Below are positions 18,001-27,799 of a stretch of DNA of 64,000 bases, one piece after another. The stretch is from Paludibacteraceae bacterium (GTDB lineage Bacteria > Bacteroidota > Bacteroidia > Bacteroidales > Paludibacteraceae). The DNA lies in assembly GCA_024405875.1 (NCBI GenBank), contig JAKSOA010000005.1, forward strand, positions 1 through 64,000. The letters are read 5' to 3'. The notes beneath the pieces were generated by a model. The model saw only the letters and a program-made list of their open reading frames with translations. It did not search any database and was not told the DNA's origin. The position numbers were made by a program, and so were the translations under genes. Positions within the stretch are counted from its first letter, which is position 1. Each line of letters opens with the position of its first letter.

Positions 18001-18928
18001 TTATGGGACCAGATTCAATGCTGTAGGACTCAACCTTATCAACTATCTCCTGCGTATTCTCTATAGCCTCAGGAAGGTCTTTGAATATCTCAGCCATCTC
18101 TTCAGGAGATTTAAGCCACTCCTGCTTTGTATAGCGCATTCTGTTCTCATCAATAAGTTTGGCTCCGGTACTGATACAAATCAGACGCTCGTGAGCCTCA
18201 GCGTGTTCCTCAAGCACAAAATGGACATCATTTGAGGCTATGATTTTTATTCCGTTTCGGCGGGCGATGTCAACCAGCACGGGATTGACCTCACATTGGC
18301 GGTCATAGACCTCTGTGTCAGCATTCTCCTTATCGGTCTTATGGCGTTGCAACTCAATGTAATAGTCATCACCAAAAACACTCTTGAACCATTGAGCCGA
18401 CTTCTCAGCCTCATCAACCCTGCCACGCATTATGTAGTATGGCAACTCACCACCAAGACAGGCTGAGCAGACTATCAGCCCCTCTTTATGTTCCTCAAGA
18501 ATGTTCTTGTCTATACGAGGGCGGTCATAAAAACCGTCCACCCAAGCCTTAGTCACTATCTTGCACAGATTCTGGTAACCCTTCTTATTCTTAGCAAGAA
18601 GAATAAGGTGCCACCCGCTTCGGTCTATAGCCACCTCTTTACCACGACTCTCATCATATACCTTATAATTAGGGTCGTGGTCATAGAGCGTACGACGTGC
18701 GCAGTACGCCTCCACACCTATTATGGCTTTAAACTTCTTACCCTCTTCCGCACCCTTGTTGTATTTGTTTACCACATCAGTAAACTCCTTGATACCGAAC
18801 ATATTACCGTGGTCAGTGAGAGCAAGTGACGTCATACCCATAGCAACGGCGTTATCCACAAGGTCCTGAACCTTGGACATTCCGTCAAGGACTGAATAGT
18901 GAGAGTGTACGTGTAGGTGGGTGAACAT
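15047..18928 (-). CDS. dnaE: DNA polymerase III alpha subunit
   Basis: A 1,293-residue replicative polymerase. The N-terminal PHP domain starts HLHVHSHYSVLDG and has TDHGNMFG near residue 40, with metal-ligand-like residues retained. The polymerase core has PDIDVDFDDDGR near residue 475, where the catalytic aspartates lie, and GPGRGSAAGS before it. Then come the fingers (YQEQVMLLSRL), a helix-hairpin-helix region and a C-terminal OB-fold domain near 1060-1150. It lies in a minus-strand group purN-dnaE-trxA. Confidence 0.96.
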   Translation of the reverse strand: MFTHLHVHSHYSVLDGMSKVQDLVDNAVAMGMTSLALTDHGNMFGIKEFTDVVNKYNKGAEEGKKFKAIIGVEAYCARRTLYDHDPNYKVYDESRGKEVAIDRSGWHLILLAKNKKGYQNLCKIVTKAWVDGFYDRPRIDKNILEEHKEGLIVCSACLGGELPYYIMRGRVDEAEKSAQWFKSVFGDDYYIELQRHKTDKENADTEVYDRQCEVNPVLVDIARRNGIKIIASNDVHFVLEEHAEAHERLICISTGAKLIDENRMRYTKQEWLKSPEEMAEIFKDLPEAIENTQEIVDKVESYSIESGPIMPKFDIPESFGTEEEYRKRISEEDLFNEFTRDEKGNVILSEEEAQKKIDNLGGYEKLYRIKLEADYLAELAWKGAVKRYDNKLTDEIKERIVFELHVMKTMGFPGYFLIVMDYIRAAREELGVSVGPGRGSAAGSVVAYCLGITDVDPLKYDLLFERFLNPDRISLPDIDVDFDDDGRALVLDYVTRKYGKERVAHIITYGTMATKSSIKDVGRIQNIPLPDVNKICGYVPAKFPEDAKTGKAPAVTVSNCVKMVPELQQARFTDEGTPIAQMLRYAEQLEGTIRQTGIHACGVIIGADDLTNFAPLSTVKDKNTNQDVLVTEYDGHVVESVGLIKMDFLGLSTLSIIKEALHNIKITRNIDLDIDHIPNDDPATYKLYGEGRTVGTFQFESAGMQKYLRELKPTVFEDLIAMNALYRPGPMDYIPDFIDRKHGRSPIVYDIPVMEKYLKDTYGITVYQEQVMLLSRLLSGFTRGQSDTLRKAMGKKQRKVLDELKPKFINGGKANGHDEKILEKIWADWEKFASYAFNKSHATCYAWVAYQTAYLKANYPAELMAANLTRNKDDITEVTKFMTECKAMGINVLGPDVNESYLHFVPNEKGDIRFGLGGVKGVGEGAVEAIVAARDSDGKFKDVFDFFERVNLSACNKKAIESLVYSGAFDNLGDMQREQFFATNKKGQNMIEVLMHYGNKVQESKNVMQLSLFGDTLEAEHPFIEPAAPWDVIFKLRNERDVVGMYISAHPLDKYKVLLNSLSVRPISILEDRVKLIEDNPEGTRLSFGGIVTEITEKLSQSGKPYISMGVEDLSGVGSFILGGPMFQKYRNMFLPNMFVYVTGTITERYQRKEDKAAGKPKEYSYSVDRIELLEDLQKTAHLEISVDIPLDNVQTDLIEALGDSMFYDSGDNAIPATLYVNVFDRETHTVVNFRGKKDIMLTEQMYDVLQSLSKSDDADHDTAISDDDLQLEDSPISAGTNEPKITFSITMK

Positions 18929-18935
18929 AGTTAAA

Positions 18936-19003
18936 TGAGAGATGAGAAATGAGAAATGAGAAATGAGAAATCTCTCCTTTCTCCTTTATCCTTTCTCCTT
19001 TAA
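18936..19003. repeat. Tandem spacer repeats between purN and dnaE
   Basis: The gap contains four to five copies of GAGAAAT followed by several copies of TCTCCTTT. The two blocks are partly complementary, so the transcript may fold. The TCTCCTTT block also forms the last codons of purN. A similar TCTCCTTT block occurs at 55794-55823. Confidence 0.65.
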
Positions 19004-19555
19004 AATATTGTCTATTATTTTCGGGAACCACTCATATTCAAGTGCGTGCACTTTAGTTGCTACATCGTGCGGTGTGTCTGACGGCAGCACAGGGCACTTG
19101 GCTTGGAATATCGTGGTACCTTGGTCATAGTTCTCATCTATATAGTGGATTGTTATTCCGCTCTCTTTCTCCCCCGATGCCACAACCGCCTCGTGCACAC
19201 GGTCTCCGTACATACCCTTGCCTCCGAATTTAGGAAGCAGCGCAGGGTGAATATTTATTATTTTATGAGGGAACGCCTCAACCATTGACGCAGGGACCTG
19301 AAGAAGAAAACCGGACAACACAACCAAATCAGGGTTCATACTCCTTATCATCTCCGTCACTTTCCCGCTAAGAAACTCATCTTTAGTGAATGATGAGTGC
19401 TCTATACCAAGATTCCCGGCACGTGTAAGCACATAAGCGTCTTTTTTATTTGAGAGAATGGCTGAGATACGCACATCAGCGGAGCCGGCAAAGTATTTTG
19501 CAATATTCTCTGCGTTTGTACCACTCCCCGATGCCAATATAACAATGTTTTTCAT
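18986..19555 (-). CDS. purN: Phosphoribosylglycinamide formyltransferase
   Basis: About 189 residues; it transfers a formyl group from 10-formyl-tetrahydrofolate in the third step of purine synthesis. GSGTNAENI forms the phosphate loop, NIHPALLPKFGGKGMYG carries the catalytic Asn-His, and ESGITIHYIDENYDQG the catalytic Asp region. I use the ATG at 19555, since the 27 residues upstream in frame overlap the promoter and lie outside the family. Its final residues LKEKG are encoded by the repeat spacer. Confidence 0.92.
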   Translation of the reverse strand: MKNIVILASGSGTNAENIAKYFAGSADVRISAILSNKKDAYVLTRAGNLGIEHSSFTKDEFLSGKVTEMIRSMNPDLVVLSGFLLQVPASMVEAFPHKIINIHPALLPKFGGKGMYGDRVHEAVVASGEKESGITIHYIDENYDQGTTIFQAKCPVLPSDTPHDVATKVHALEYEWFPKIIDNILKEKG

Positions 19556-19571
19556 ATTAATTTGTTTTATG

Positions 19572-19579
19572 CAAAAGTA
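19572..19579 (-). promoter_or_regulatory. -7 box of purN
   Basis: The minus strand reads TACTTTTG, matching TAnnTTTG, about 17 bp before the purN start. Confidence 0.55.
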
Positions 19580-19650
19580 ACTAAATTGTAACATAGGGGG
19601 CGGAAAATAGAACCAAAACTTATCAACAAAATGCACTGACTTTTTTGAGT

Positions 19651-19682
19651 TTTGTATTTTTAAAGATTTTTATATATCTTTG
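19651..19682 (+). promoter_or_regulatory. Promoter of acpP-fabF
   Basis: TTTG at 19651-19654 and TATCTTTG at 19675-19682 are spaced by 20 bp. The leader to the acpP start is about 45 nt. Confidence 0.8.
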
Positions 19683-19729
19683 TAGTCGTATAATTTAAAA
19701 TCTGAAGAATAACTTAAATTTTTACAATT

Positions 19730-19972
19730 ATGGCAGAAAAATCTATCGCAGAACAAGTAAAAGCCATCATCGCAGAGAAACTTAGCGTTGATGAGTCAGA
19801 AGTTGTTGAATCAGCAAGCTTTTCAGGTGACCTTGGCGCCGATTCTCTTGACACAGTTGAGATGATTATGGAATTTGAGAAGGTTTTCGGTGTTCATATT
19901 CCTGAAGATGAAGAAGTTAAGATAACAACTGTAGGAGAGGCAATCAAGTTCATAGAGGACGCTAAAAAGTAA
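19730..19972 (+). CDS. acpP: Housekeeping acyl carrier protein
   Basis: An 80-residue acidic protein with the phosphopantetheine serine in GADSLDTVE (Ser39). It carries acyl chains in fatty acid synthesis. It is directly followed by fabF (17 bp), the standard order in bacteria, which separates it from the cluster-specific ACP at 1471. Confidence 0.96.
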   Translation: MAEKSIAEQVKAIIAEKLSVDESEVVESASFSGDLGADSLDTVEMIMEFEKVFGVHIPEDEEVKITTVGEAIKFIEDAKK

Positions 19973-19989
19973 TCTATTCCTATTCATAA

Positions 19990-21246
19990 ATGAATTTGAA
20001 AAGAGTTGTTGTAACAGGTTTAGGTGCGGTAACACCTGTAGGTAATAATGTTCCTGATTTCTGGAATTCATTACTGAATGGTGTCAGCGGTTCTAAACCT
20101 GTTACTTTATTTGACGTATCAAACCACAAGACACAGTTTGCCTGTGAAGTCAAGGGATTTGACCCTGCCGTGCATTTTGACCGCAAGGAAGCGAGAAAAC
20201 TTGACCGTTTCACACAGTACGGTATTGTGGCTACAAGAGAGGCTATTCTTGATTCCCAACTTAAAACAGAGGAGGAAAATCTTGACAGAATAGGCGTTGT
20301 ATACGGAGTTGGCATAGGAGGTCTTCCTTATTATGAGGAGCAGGTTGCCGAATTCTACAGGAGCGACTTGGTTCCACGCATAAACCCATTCCTTATACCA
20401 AAGATGATAAGCAACATTATTGGCGGGCACATATCAATTGAATATGGTTTCCGCGGTCCTAATTTTGTTTGCTCTTCAGCTTGCGCCTCAAGCAATCACG
20501 CAATTGGTGAGGCCTTTAATCTGATACGCCTAGGAAAAGCCGATGTAATAGTTGCGGGTGGTGCCGAAGCACCCCTCACACCTTGCAGCATTGGCGGATT
20601 CAACTCAATGCACGCTCTTTCCACACGCAATGACTCACCTGAGACAGCGTCACGTCCGTTCTGCAAGAGCCGTGACGGATTTGTGATGGCGGAAGGTGCG
20701 GGATGTCTCATTCTTGAGGAATTGGAGCACGCGCTTAAACGCGGAGCTAAAATCTATGCTGAAGTGGCTGGTGAAGCCGCCACTGCTGACGCTTACCATA
20801 TTACAGCATCTCACCCTGAAGGCTCAGGCGCCATTCTGGTTATGAGGAACGCCATTGAGGATGCAGGTTTGAAACCTGAAGATATTGATTATGTCAATGC
20901 ACACGGCACATCAACACCTGTAGGTGATGTGTCAGAGGTCAAGGCTATACAAGAGGTATTTGGTGAGCACGCATATAAAATGAATATAAGTTCAACAAAA
21001 TCAATGACCGGTCACCTACTTGGTGCCGCTGGTGCGGTAGAGGCTATAGCCACCACACTCGCCATCAAGAATGACATTATCCCACCAACCATCAATTTCA
21101 CAGGTGAGGAGGATGAAAACATTGATTACAAGTTGAATTTCACATTTGGGAAGCCTCAGAAACGCACGGTAAGAGCCGCCCTGTCCAACACATTCGGATT
21201 CGGAGGTCTTAACGCCGCCATAGTTCTGAAGAAGTTCTCAAAATAG
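19990..21246 (+). CDS. fabF: 3-oxoacyl-ACP synthase II
   Basis: A 418-residue condensing enzyme. The nucleophile Cys lies in SSACASSNHAIG and the two histidines in NAHGTSTPVGD and KSMTGHLLGAAG. It elongates acyl-ACP in the fatty acid cycle. It forms an operon with acpP upstream and rnc downstream. Confidence 0.95.
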   Translation: MNLKRVVVTGLGAVTPVGNNVPDFWNSLLNGVSGSKPVTLFDVSNHKTQFACEVKGFDPAVHFDRKEARKLDRFTQYGIVATREAILDSQLKTEEENLDRIGVVYGVGIGGLPYYEEQVAEFYRSDLVPRINPFLIPKMISNIIGGHISIEYGFRGPNFVCSSACASSNHAIGEAFNLIRLGKADVIVAGGAEAPLTPCSIGGFNSMHALSTRNDSPETASRPFCKSRDGFVMAEGAGCLILEELEHALKRGAKIYAEVAGEAATADAYHITASHPEGSGAILVMRNAIEDAGLKPEDIDYVNAHGTSTPVGDVSEVKAIQEVFGEHAYKMNISSTKSMTGHLLGAAGAVEAIATTLAIKNDIIPPTINFTGEEDENIDYKLNFTFGKPQKRTVRAALSNTFGFGGLNAAIVLKKFSK

Positions 21247-21271
21247 ATTGAATACTGTTTTGAAGAAGACA

Positions 21272-22093
21272 ATGATACGCAAAATAAGGTTCTTCTTTTC
21301 CAAGAAAGAGGAACCTTATTTTAGTTTAAAAAAATTGCTGGGGTTCAGCCCTGTTGACATATCCTATTATAAGTTAGCACTCATTCACAAATCAGCGCAC
21401 ATTCAGAATAACGGACACACGCTGAACAATGAGAGGCTGGAGTATTTGGGAGACTCTGTTCTTGGAACTGTTGTGGCAGACATACTCTACAACAAATATC
21501 CGTCAAAGAATGAGGGGGAACTTACAAACATACGTTCACGCATAGTGCAACGTATGTCTCTTGACGCTCTTGCAACGGCAATAGGATTGAACAACCTTAT
21601 AAGAATTGACCGCAAAAGCACCCGGAACTTTGCAAAGGTTCACATAAGCGGGAACGCTTTTGAGGCGTTGATGGGAGCCATCTACCTTGACAGGGGCTAT
21701 GAGAAGAGCAAGCAGTTCATTGAGAAACTCATTAAAGAGGGTTATATAAATCTGGAGCAGACGGCAAAAAAAGACGCCAATTTCAAGTCAAGGCTTATTG
21801 AGTGGGCTCAGAGAGAGAAGGTTACTTTTGAATTTGTAACAGACGGGGAGGATTTCCAGAAGGATAAAAACATTACTGTTTTTCACACCTCAGTCTATTT
21901 ACAAGGAATAAAAGCGGGGGAAGGAAGCGGCTCAAACAAAAAAGAGTCACAACAAGATGCCGCTCATAAAGCATTGAGAGCCTTGAAAGGCAAGAACTTA
22001 AAAGAAAGTATAGAAAAAGCCCGGTTAGAGGCTAATAAAACTGATGAGACAGACGATTCCACACCTGAGCAAACTGATGTTCAACCAAGCTGA
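21272..22093 (+). CDS. rnc: Ribonuclease III
   Basis: About 273 residues. The RNase III signature is NERLEYLGDSVLG, with the second acidic site in FEALMGAIYLDRGY. A double-stranded-RNA-binding domain follows near residues 165-240 with GEGSGSNKKESQQDAAHKAL. It processes ribosomal RNA and structured mRNAs. The ATG at 21272 is preferred over the in-frame TTG at 21248. Its 3' end overlaps the next gene by 50 bp. Confidence 0.93.
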   Translation: MIRKIRFFFSKKEEPYFSLKKLLGFSPVDISYYKLALIHKSAHIQNNGHTLNNERLEYLGDSVLGTVVADILYNKYPSKNEGELTNIRSRIVQRMSLDALATAIGLNNLIRIDRKSTRNFAKVHISGNAFEALMGAIYLDRGYEKSKQFIEKLIKEGYINLEQTAKKDANFKSRLIEWAQREKVTFEFVTDGEDFQKDKNITVFHTSVYLQGIKAGEGSGSNKKESQQDAAHKALRALKGKNLKESIEKARLEANKTDETDDSTPEQTDVQPS

Positions 22094-23858
22094 GAAGTTT
22101 GGTGACAGGAATTTTGTCTTTGACAGGAATGACGCCACATCAGAGTGGGAACCGGTCAGTTGGCGTACATTCGCAATCCACACCAAAATAATAGCGAAAT
22201 CTCTTATCTCAATGGGAGTGAGAGAGGGTGACAGAATAGGAATCTTCTCCTATAATCAATGCCGCCATTTGGAGGCGGACTTTGCGACATACGCACTAAA
22301 AGGTGTAGCAGTGCCTATATACCCCACTTCATCAGCATTTCAAGTAAAGTACATTGTTGAAGACGCAGGCATTGAGACAATATTTGTGGGTGAGCAGGAG
22401 CAGATTGACATAATAGCAAAGGTGGCGGTCTCTTCCAAGAGGTTGAAGAGAATTATTGTATTTGATGACAATGCTGACGCATCAGCACTCAAAGATGCCG
22501 TAAGATTCTCTGACCTGCTTAAAATGTCATCGGGGTCAGCCATTGACGCTGAGTTTGAGCGTAGATTCAAAAAAGAGTCTGAAGATGACCTGCTCAGCAT
22601 AATATACACATCGGGGACTACGGGCAGACCAAAGGGAGTTACATTCCACCAATCAAACTACACTGAGTTCCTGAGAATACACAGGGAGTTCTTCCCTATT
22701 GTTGACAAGAGTGACATTGTGCTCTCATTTCTTCCGCTGACACACATTTTTGAAAAGGCGTGGATATACTACTGCATTGACAGGGGTGCCACCATATATA
22801 TGAACCACCTGCCAAGTGAGATAGAGGAGCATCTGAAAGAGGTTCGTCCTACGGCAATGTGTGCCGTACCACGTTTTTGGGAGAAGATATATGCCGCCAT
22901 TTTCAAAGAGGTTGAAGATGCTAATCATTTCTCTAAAAAATACTTTTTATTTGCAATGAAGATTGGCAGACGCTATAATCTTGACTACAAACGCTTTGGT
23001 CTCCACGCAAAAAAAGATGTAAGTGCATATTACAAGATTTTCGCCCGTCCGCTTTTCAACAAAATAAAAAAACGCATCGGTATTGACCGTGGCAGATTCT
23101 TCCCTTGTGCCGGCGCCAAACTCTCAAATGAGATAAATGAATTTTTCCACGCAATGGGTATAAACCTCGCATACGGATACGGGCTTACTGAATCCACAGC
23201 ATCGGTCAGTTGTTTCCCGTCAAATAACACCGGCTATAAGATTGGCTCGGTAGGGCGTATTATGCCAGGCGTTCAAGTACGCATATCACACGACGGAGAG
23301 ATTCTTCTTAAAGCAAAGACCATAACACGTGGTTACTATAATGACCCCGACGCCAACGCCAGAGCCTTTACAGAAGATGGTTGGTTCCGCACAGGAGACG
23401 CCGGGTTTATTGATATGGCAGACAATATATTCCTTACAGACCGCATAAAGGATATGTTTAAGACGGCTGGCGGTAAGTTTATTGCGCCACAGATGCTTGA
23501 AGGGTTGGTCTGCAATGACCCGATGGTAAGCCAGGCGGTGTCAATAGGCAATGAGCGCAAATATGTATCAATGCTTATTGTGCCCGCATTTGAGGAACTT
23601 GAGAAATGGGCAAAGGAGAAAGGCATAAAGTACAAGACTATTGATGATTTACTATCAGAGCCTGAAGTACAGAAACTCTATAGACAAATCATAGACATGC
23701 GCACGGGCAAACTTGCACGCTATGAGCAAATAAAGAGATTCACACTGCTACCACACGCATTCACAGTGGAGCAAGGTCACCTCACAAGCACAATGAAAAT
23801 CCGCCGCAATGTTATATCAAATCTTTACGCGGAGGTTATTGAGGCGATGTATAATTAA
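22044..23858 (+). CDS. Long-chain acyl-CoA synthetase (AMP-forming)
   Basis: A 604-residue ANL-superfamily enzyme that activates fatty acids to acyl-CoA through an acyl-adenylate. The P-loop motif is YTSGTTGRPKGVTF near residue 190, YGLTES lies near 380, and the hinge region is WFRTGDAGFID near 450. The start within rnc gives an N-terminus (IPHLSKLMFNQAEKFGDR) that matches the family; a start at 22077 is possible. It sits next to an acyl-ACP thioesterase, so the pair may convert acyl-ACP to acyl-CoA through the free acid. Confidence 0.88.
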   Translation: MRQTIPHLSKLMFNQAEKFGDRNFVFDRNDATSEWEPVSWRTFAIHTKIIAKSLISMGVREGDRIGIFSYNQCRHLEADFATYALKGVAVPIYPTSSAFQVKYIVEDAGIETIFVGEQEQIDIIAKVAVSSKRLKRIIVFDDNADASALKDAVRFSDLLKMSSGSAIDAEFERRFKKESEDDLLSIIYTSGTTGRPKGVTFHQSNYTEFLRIHREFFPIVDKSDIVLSFLPLTHIFEKAWIYYCIDRGATIYMNHLPSEIEEHLKEVRPTAMCAVPRFWEKIYAAIFKEVEDANHFSKKYFLFAMKIGRRYNLDYKRFGLHAKKDVSAYYKIFARPLFNKIKKRIGIDRGRFFPCAGAKLSNEINEFFHAMGINLAYGYGLTESTASVSCFPSNNTGYKIGSVGRIMPGVQVRISHDGEILLKAKTITRGYYNDPDANARAFTEDGWFRTGDAGFIDMADNIFLTDRIKDMFKTAGGKFIAPQMLEGLVCNDPMVSQAVSIGNERKYVSMLIVPAFEELEKWAKEKGIKYKTIDDLLSEPEVQKLYRQIIDMRTGKLARYEQIKRFTLLPHAFTVEQGHLTSTMKIRRNVISNLYAEVIEAMYN

Positions 23859-23907
23859 TAATTAATAATTAACAATTAGCAATTAGTAATTAGTAATTAG
23901 TAATTAA
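23857..23907. repeat. Tandem AATTAATA/AATTAGTA spacer repeat
   Basis: Six to seven copies of an 8-bp A/T unit fill the gap between the ligase and thioesterase genes. Confidence 0.6.
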
Positions 23908-23938
23908 TATACGATAAGGGACTGTTACTAGGAACGAT

Positions 23939-24664
23939 ATGAAATTTACAAAGAGTTATAAGATAGGATTTCACCAGACGGACTTGAACTTTAAGTTGAA
24001 GCCTTACGAGTTTATGAACATAGCCCAGGATATTGCTACAGACCACGTGGAGTCCAAGGGGTGCGGACAACTTGACCTACGCAAAGAGGATTTGGCTTGG
24101 ATGCTGATAAAAATGAATACAGAGTTCATACAAATGCCTTGCAATATGCAAGATGTTACTGTACAGACGTGGCATAAGGGGCAGATGGGTCCCATATTCT
24201 ATAGGGATTACACAATGTCTGACACCAATGGCAACCTTCTTATAAAATCCACCTCTATCTGGGCTACTGTAAATGTCAAGACTCGCTCTCTGTCACACCC
24301 AAAATCAATTCTCTCTGATTGTATAATAAATGAGAGTGCAATGACAGACCGCAACATTAAGTTAAGGATTCCGTCGGAGTTATCACTTGTAAAAGAGTGC
24401 GTCCACACTGTAACCTACTCAGACATAGACTGTAACAAGCACGTAAACAACACAAGTTACGTTATTTGGGCTTTGAACGCACTACCATACGACATCGTGG
24501 CGAAACGTGGAGTCAAATCAATAGAGATAAGTTACCTGAACGAGACAAAACCCGACACAGACGTAACAATAAAAATCCTCTCCGCTCAAGACAACAACTA
24601 CTACTTTAAAATGTTTGACGCGGCAGGCAGTCCGCTTGCAATGCTGAGAATTGGAATAAACTGA
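23939..24664 (+). CDS. Acyl-ACP thioesterase (FatA-like)
   Basis: A 241-residue double hot-dog protein that releases fatty acids from ACP. The first hot-dog repeat contains DLRKEDLAWMLIKM and the second DIDCNKHVNNTSYVIWALNALP with the conserved Asn-x-His and Asn residues of bacterial and plant acyl-ACP thioesterases. Length matches the bacterial family. Confidence 0.85.
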   Translation: MKFTKSYKIGFHQTDLNFKLKPYEFMNIAQDIATDHVESKGCGQLDLRKEDLAWMLIKMNTEFIQMPCNMQDVTVQTWHKGQMGPIFYRDYTMSDTNGNLLIKSTSIWATVNVKTRSLSHPKSILSDCIINESAMTDRNIKLRIPSELSLVKECVHTVTYSDIDCNKHVNNTSYVIWALNALPYDIVAKRGVKSIEISYLNETKPDTDVTIKILSAQDNNYYFKMFDAAGSPLAMLRIGIN

Positions 24665-24673
24665 TTATTTTTT

Positions 24674-24704
24674 TTTGCATCTTCTCTCGCTTTTTGTAAC
24701 TTTG
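24674..24704 (+). promoter_or_regulatory. Promoter of valS
   Basis: TTTG (24674-24677) and TAACTTTG (24697-24704) are spaced by 19 bp. This places the mRNA start after 24707 and supports the ATG at 24734 as the valS start. Confidence 0.8.
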
Positions 24705-24733
24705 TAGTTTGTTTGAAAATATATCGAATAAAC

Positions 24734-27361
24734 ATGGAACTTGCATCTAAGTACAGCCCTAATGAGATTGAGGCAAAGTGGTATCAGTATTGGTTGGACA
24801 ACAAACTATTCAGTTCTAAGCCTGATGGCAGAGAGCCTTACACAATAGTTATTCCTCCGCCAAACGTCACTGGTGTGCTTCATATGGGGCATATGCTTAA
24901 CAATACTATTCAGGATATTCTCATCCGCCGCGCCCGTATGATGGGAAAGAACGCTTGCTGGGTGCCTGGCACAGACCACGCCTCCATTGCTACTGAGGCT
25001 AAGGTTGTGGCACGCCTTGCAGAGAAGGGCATTAAGAAAACAGACCTCACACGTGATGAGTTTTTGAAACACGCTTGGGAGTGGAAAGAGGAACACGGTG
25101 GCATTATTTTGCAGCAACTGCGCAAACTTGGTGCCTCCTGTGATTGGGACCGCACCTCTTTCACTATGGATGAGACACGCAGCAAGAGCGTAATAAAGGT
25201 ATTCTGTGACCTATATGACAAAGGGCTTATCTACCGTGGCGTGCGTATGGTCAATTGGGACCCAAAGGCAAAGACCGCACTCTCTGATGAGGAGGTTATA
25301 TATGAGGAGGAGCAGAGCAAACTCTACTACCTCAGATACAAAATTGTAGGAGAAGAGGGCTACGCAATCGTGGCGACAACCCGTCCTGAGACAATTATGG
25401 GAGACACCGCTATGTGTATAAACCCAAAAGACCCCAAGAACCAACACCTGAAGGGCAAAAAGGTTATTGTGCCACTTGTCGGGCGTGAGATTCCTGTAAT
25501 TGAAGATGAATACGTTGATATTGAGTTTGGTACAGGTTGTCTGAAGGTTACTCCCGCCCACGATGTCAATGACTATATGCTTGGAGAGAAGTACAACCTG
25601 CCTACAATTGATATTTTCAACGATGACGGCACCATAAGTGAGGCTGCGGGAATGTATGTGGGTATGGACCGTTTTGACGTACGTAAGCAGATTGAGACTG
25701 ACCTACAGAACGCAGGTCTTATGGAGAAAGTGGAGGCTTACACAAACAAGGTCGGCAAATCTGAGCGTACAAAGGTTGCCATAGAGCCTAAACTCTCAAT
25801 GCAGTGGTTTCTCAAGATGGAACACCTTGCAAAACCCGCTCTTGAGGCAGTAATGACCGATGCTCTTAAATTCTACCCACCCAAATACAAGAGCACATAC
25901 AAGTATTGGATGGAGAACATAAAGGACTGGTGCATAAGCCGCCAACTCTGGTGGGGACACCGTATTCCGGCATACTATCTGCCCGAAGGCGGATTTGTGG
26001 TTGCGGAGACCAAAGAGGAGGCTCTGGCAAAGGCTATTGAGAAAAGCGGCGATAAGAACCTTAAGATTGAAGATTTGCGTCAGGAGGACGACTGCCTTGA
26101 CACCTGGTTCTCAAGTTGGCTGTGGCCTATATCTCTCTTTAACGGCATAAATAATCCGGGCAATGATGAGATTAAATACTACTACCCTACCTGTGACCTT
26201 GTTACAGGACCAGACATTATCTTCTTCTGGGTCGCTCGTATGATTATGGCAGGATATGAGTATATGGGAGAGATGCCTTTCCGCAATGTATATTTCACAG
26301 GAATTGTACGTGACAAGTTAGGCAGAAAGATGTCAAAATCACTTGGCAACTCACCAGACCCGCTGAAACTCATTAAAGATTATGGTGCTGACGGTGTTCG
26401 TATGGGTATGATGCTTTCAGCCCCTGCCGGCAATGACATTCACTTTGACGAGGCTCTATGTGAGCAAGGGCGTAATTTCAATAACAAGATTTGGAACGCC
26501 CTGCGTCTTGTAAAGGGTTGGAAGGTTGAGGAAAAGCCTCAACCACTATCATCAGCCATTGCCGTAAAATGGTTTAACGCCAAACTTAGCGCCACCATTC
26601 TTGAGATTAATGACCAATTCTCAAAATATCGTCTCTCAGAGGCTCTCAAATTGGTTTATCTGCTCTTTTGGGACGAATTCTCATCGTGGTATCTTGAAAT
26701 GATAAAGCCTGCCTACGGAGATTCCATTGACAAGGTAACCTATGACGCCACACTCGGTTTCTTTGAGAAACTATGTCTGCTGCTGCACCCATTTATGCCG
26801 TTCATAAGTGAGGAGGTATGGCAGAGCATCTCTGAACGCAAGCCCGGAGAGAGCATTATGGTGGCATCTTGGCCTAAGGCTGGTGATTTTGAAGAGGCTG
26901 TACTTGACAAGTTTGAGAAAATCAAGGAACTTATTGCCTCAATCCGCACTATAAGATTGCAAAAGAACATAGCACAGAAGGTTGCCATTAAACTTAACAT
27001 TCTTTCAGAGGACCACGATGCCACATACAACAGCATTGTGGAGAAGATGTGCAACCTCTCAGAGATAATCAAGGCAAAGGTTAAAGACCCTACAGCCGCA
27101 TCGTTCCTTGTACGCACCACAGAGTATGAGATTCCTCTGCTTGAGAGCATTGACATAGAGGCGGAGAAGAAGAAGACCCTTGCTGAGATTGAGCGTTTTG
27201 AGGGATTCCTGAAAGGTGTTATGGCAAAACTCTCAAATGAGCGTTTCATAGCCAACGCAAAAGCAGAGATAGTTGAGCGTGAGCGTCAGAAGAGATGTGA
27301 TGCGGAGAGCAAAATAAAATTACTACGGGAGAAACTTAACAAGTTGACAGTGGACAATTGA
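24734..27361 (+). CDS. valS: Valine-tRNA ligase
   Basis: About 875 residues. The class I signature HMGH lies near residue 47 ([18 protein letters not shown]) and KMSKS near 533 ([14 protein letters not shown]). The editing domain, with [12 protein letters not shown], lies between them, and a C-terminal coiled-coil arm closes the protein ([16 protein letters not shown] onward), as in other ValRS. A TTG start at 24713 is possible in frame but lies almost on the transcription start. Confidence 0.96.
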   Translation: MELASKYSPNEIEAKWYQYWLDNKLFSSKPDGREPYTIVIPPPNVTGVLHMGHMLNNTIQDILIRRARMMGKNACWVPGTDHASIATEAKVVARLAEKGIKKTDLTRDEFLKHAWEWKEEHGGIILQQLRKLGASCDWDRTSFTMDETRSKSVIKVFCDLYDKGLIYRGVRMVNWDPKAKTALSDEEVIYEEEQSKLYYLRYKIVGEEGYAIVATTRPETIMGDTAMCINPKDPKNQHLKGKKVIVPLVGREIPVIEDEYVDIEFGTGCLKVTPAHDVNDYMLGEKYNLPTIDIFNDDGTISEAAGMYVGMDRFDVRKQIETDLQNAGLMEKVEAYTNKVGKSERTKVAIEPKLSMQWFLKMEHLAKPALEAVMTDALKFYPPKYKSTYKYWMENIKDWCISRQLWWGHRIPAYYLPEGGFVVAETKEEALAKAIEKSGDKNLKIEDLRQEDDCLDTWFSSWLWPISLFNGINNPGNDEIKYYYPTCDLVTGPDIIFFWVARMIMAGYEYMGEMPFRNVYFTGIVRDKLGRKMSKSLGNSPDPLKLIKDYGADGVRMGMMLSAPAGNDIHFDEALCEQGRNFNNKIWNALRLVKGWKVEEKPQPLSSAIAVKWFNAKLSATILEINDQFSKYRLSEALKLVYLLFWDEFSSWYLEMIKPAYGDSIDKVTYDATLGFFEKLCLLLHPFMPFISEEVWQSISERKPGESIMVASWPKAGDFEEAVLDKFEKIKELIASIRTIRLQKNIAQKVAIKLNILSEDHDATYNSIVEKMCNLSEIIKAKVKDPTAASFLVRTTEYEIPLLESIDIEAEKKKTLAEIERFEGFLKGVMAKLSNERFIANAKAEIVERERQKRCDAESKIKLLREKLNKLTVDN

Positions 27362-27381
27362 CAGTGGACAATTATATCGTG
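27352..27381. repeat. TTGACAGTGGACAA tandem spacer
   Basis: Two copies of TTGACAGTGGACAA follow each other just before and after the valS stop. Related TTGACAGT spacers occur at 43080-43105 and 59552-59582. Confidence 0.65.
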
Positions 27382-27424
27382 GTTAACTTTCAACTTTCCA
27401 TTTTAAATTTTCAATTAACTTATT

Positions 27425-27799
27425 ATGAGTACAAAAGCAAAAGTCTGGTCAATTATTCTAGCCATCATTCTTATTGGCGGTGGTCTGTGGTTCTACATCA
27501 GTTACTACTTTGTGTTTGGTGAAGGCGTAAAGGCAGGAGAGTTAAACTACTGCACATACAAAGGGTATGTTTTCAAAACCTACGAGGGCAAACTTATCCA
27601 GTCAGGGTTCAAGAAGGGCTCTGCCGGCACAATTCAAAGTTATGAGTTCAAGTTCAGCGTTGAGAAGCAAGCCATTGCCGACTCACTTATGCGCTGCTCA
27701 GGCAAGAATGTTGAACTCCACTACAAAGAGTACCTCAACCCAATAGTATGGCGCGGAGTCAGTGAATTTGTTGTTGACAGCATAATCAGCGTGAACTGA
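27425..27799 (+). CDS. Small membrane-anchored protein of unknown function
   Basis: A 124-residue protein with one N-terminal transmembrane segment (about residues 8-30) and a short extracytoplasmic beta-rich domain, including GYVFKTYEGKLIQSGF and VELHYKEYLNP. Similar small proteins are common next to valS in Bacteroidota, but I know no proven function for them. Its end overlaps the converging RhuM gene by 14 bp. Confidence 0.7.
   Translation: MSTKAKVWSIILAIILIGGGLWFYISYYFVFGEGVKAGELNYCTYKGYVFKTYEGKLIQSGFKKGSAGTIQSYEFKFSVEKQAIADSLMRCSGKNVELHYKEYLNPIVWRGVSEFVVDSIISVN

Noticed and set aside
19980-20430. Minus-strand reading frames inside fabF and other housekeeping genes
   Set aside because: They are shadows of well-supported genes and show no protein family features.
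21248-21271. TTG-initiated extension of rnc, and similar TTG starts for gldE, valS, hicB-like, ilvD and ddh
   Set aside because: In each case the extension lies in promoter boxes, the preceding gene or repeat spacers, and a normal ATG follows that matches the family N-terminus.
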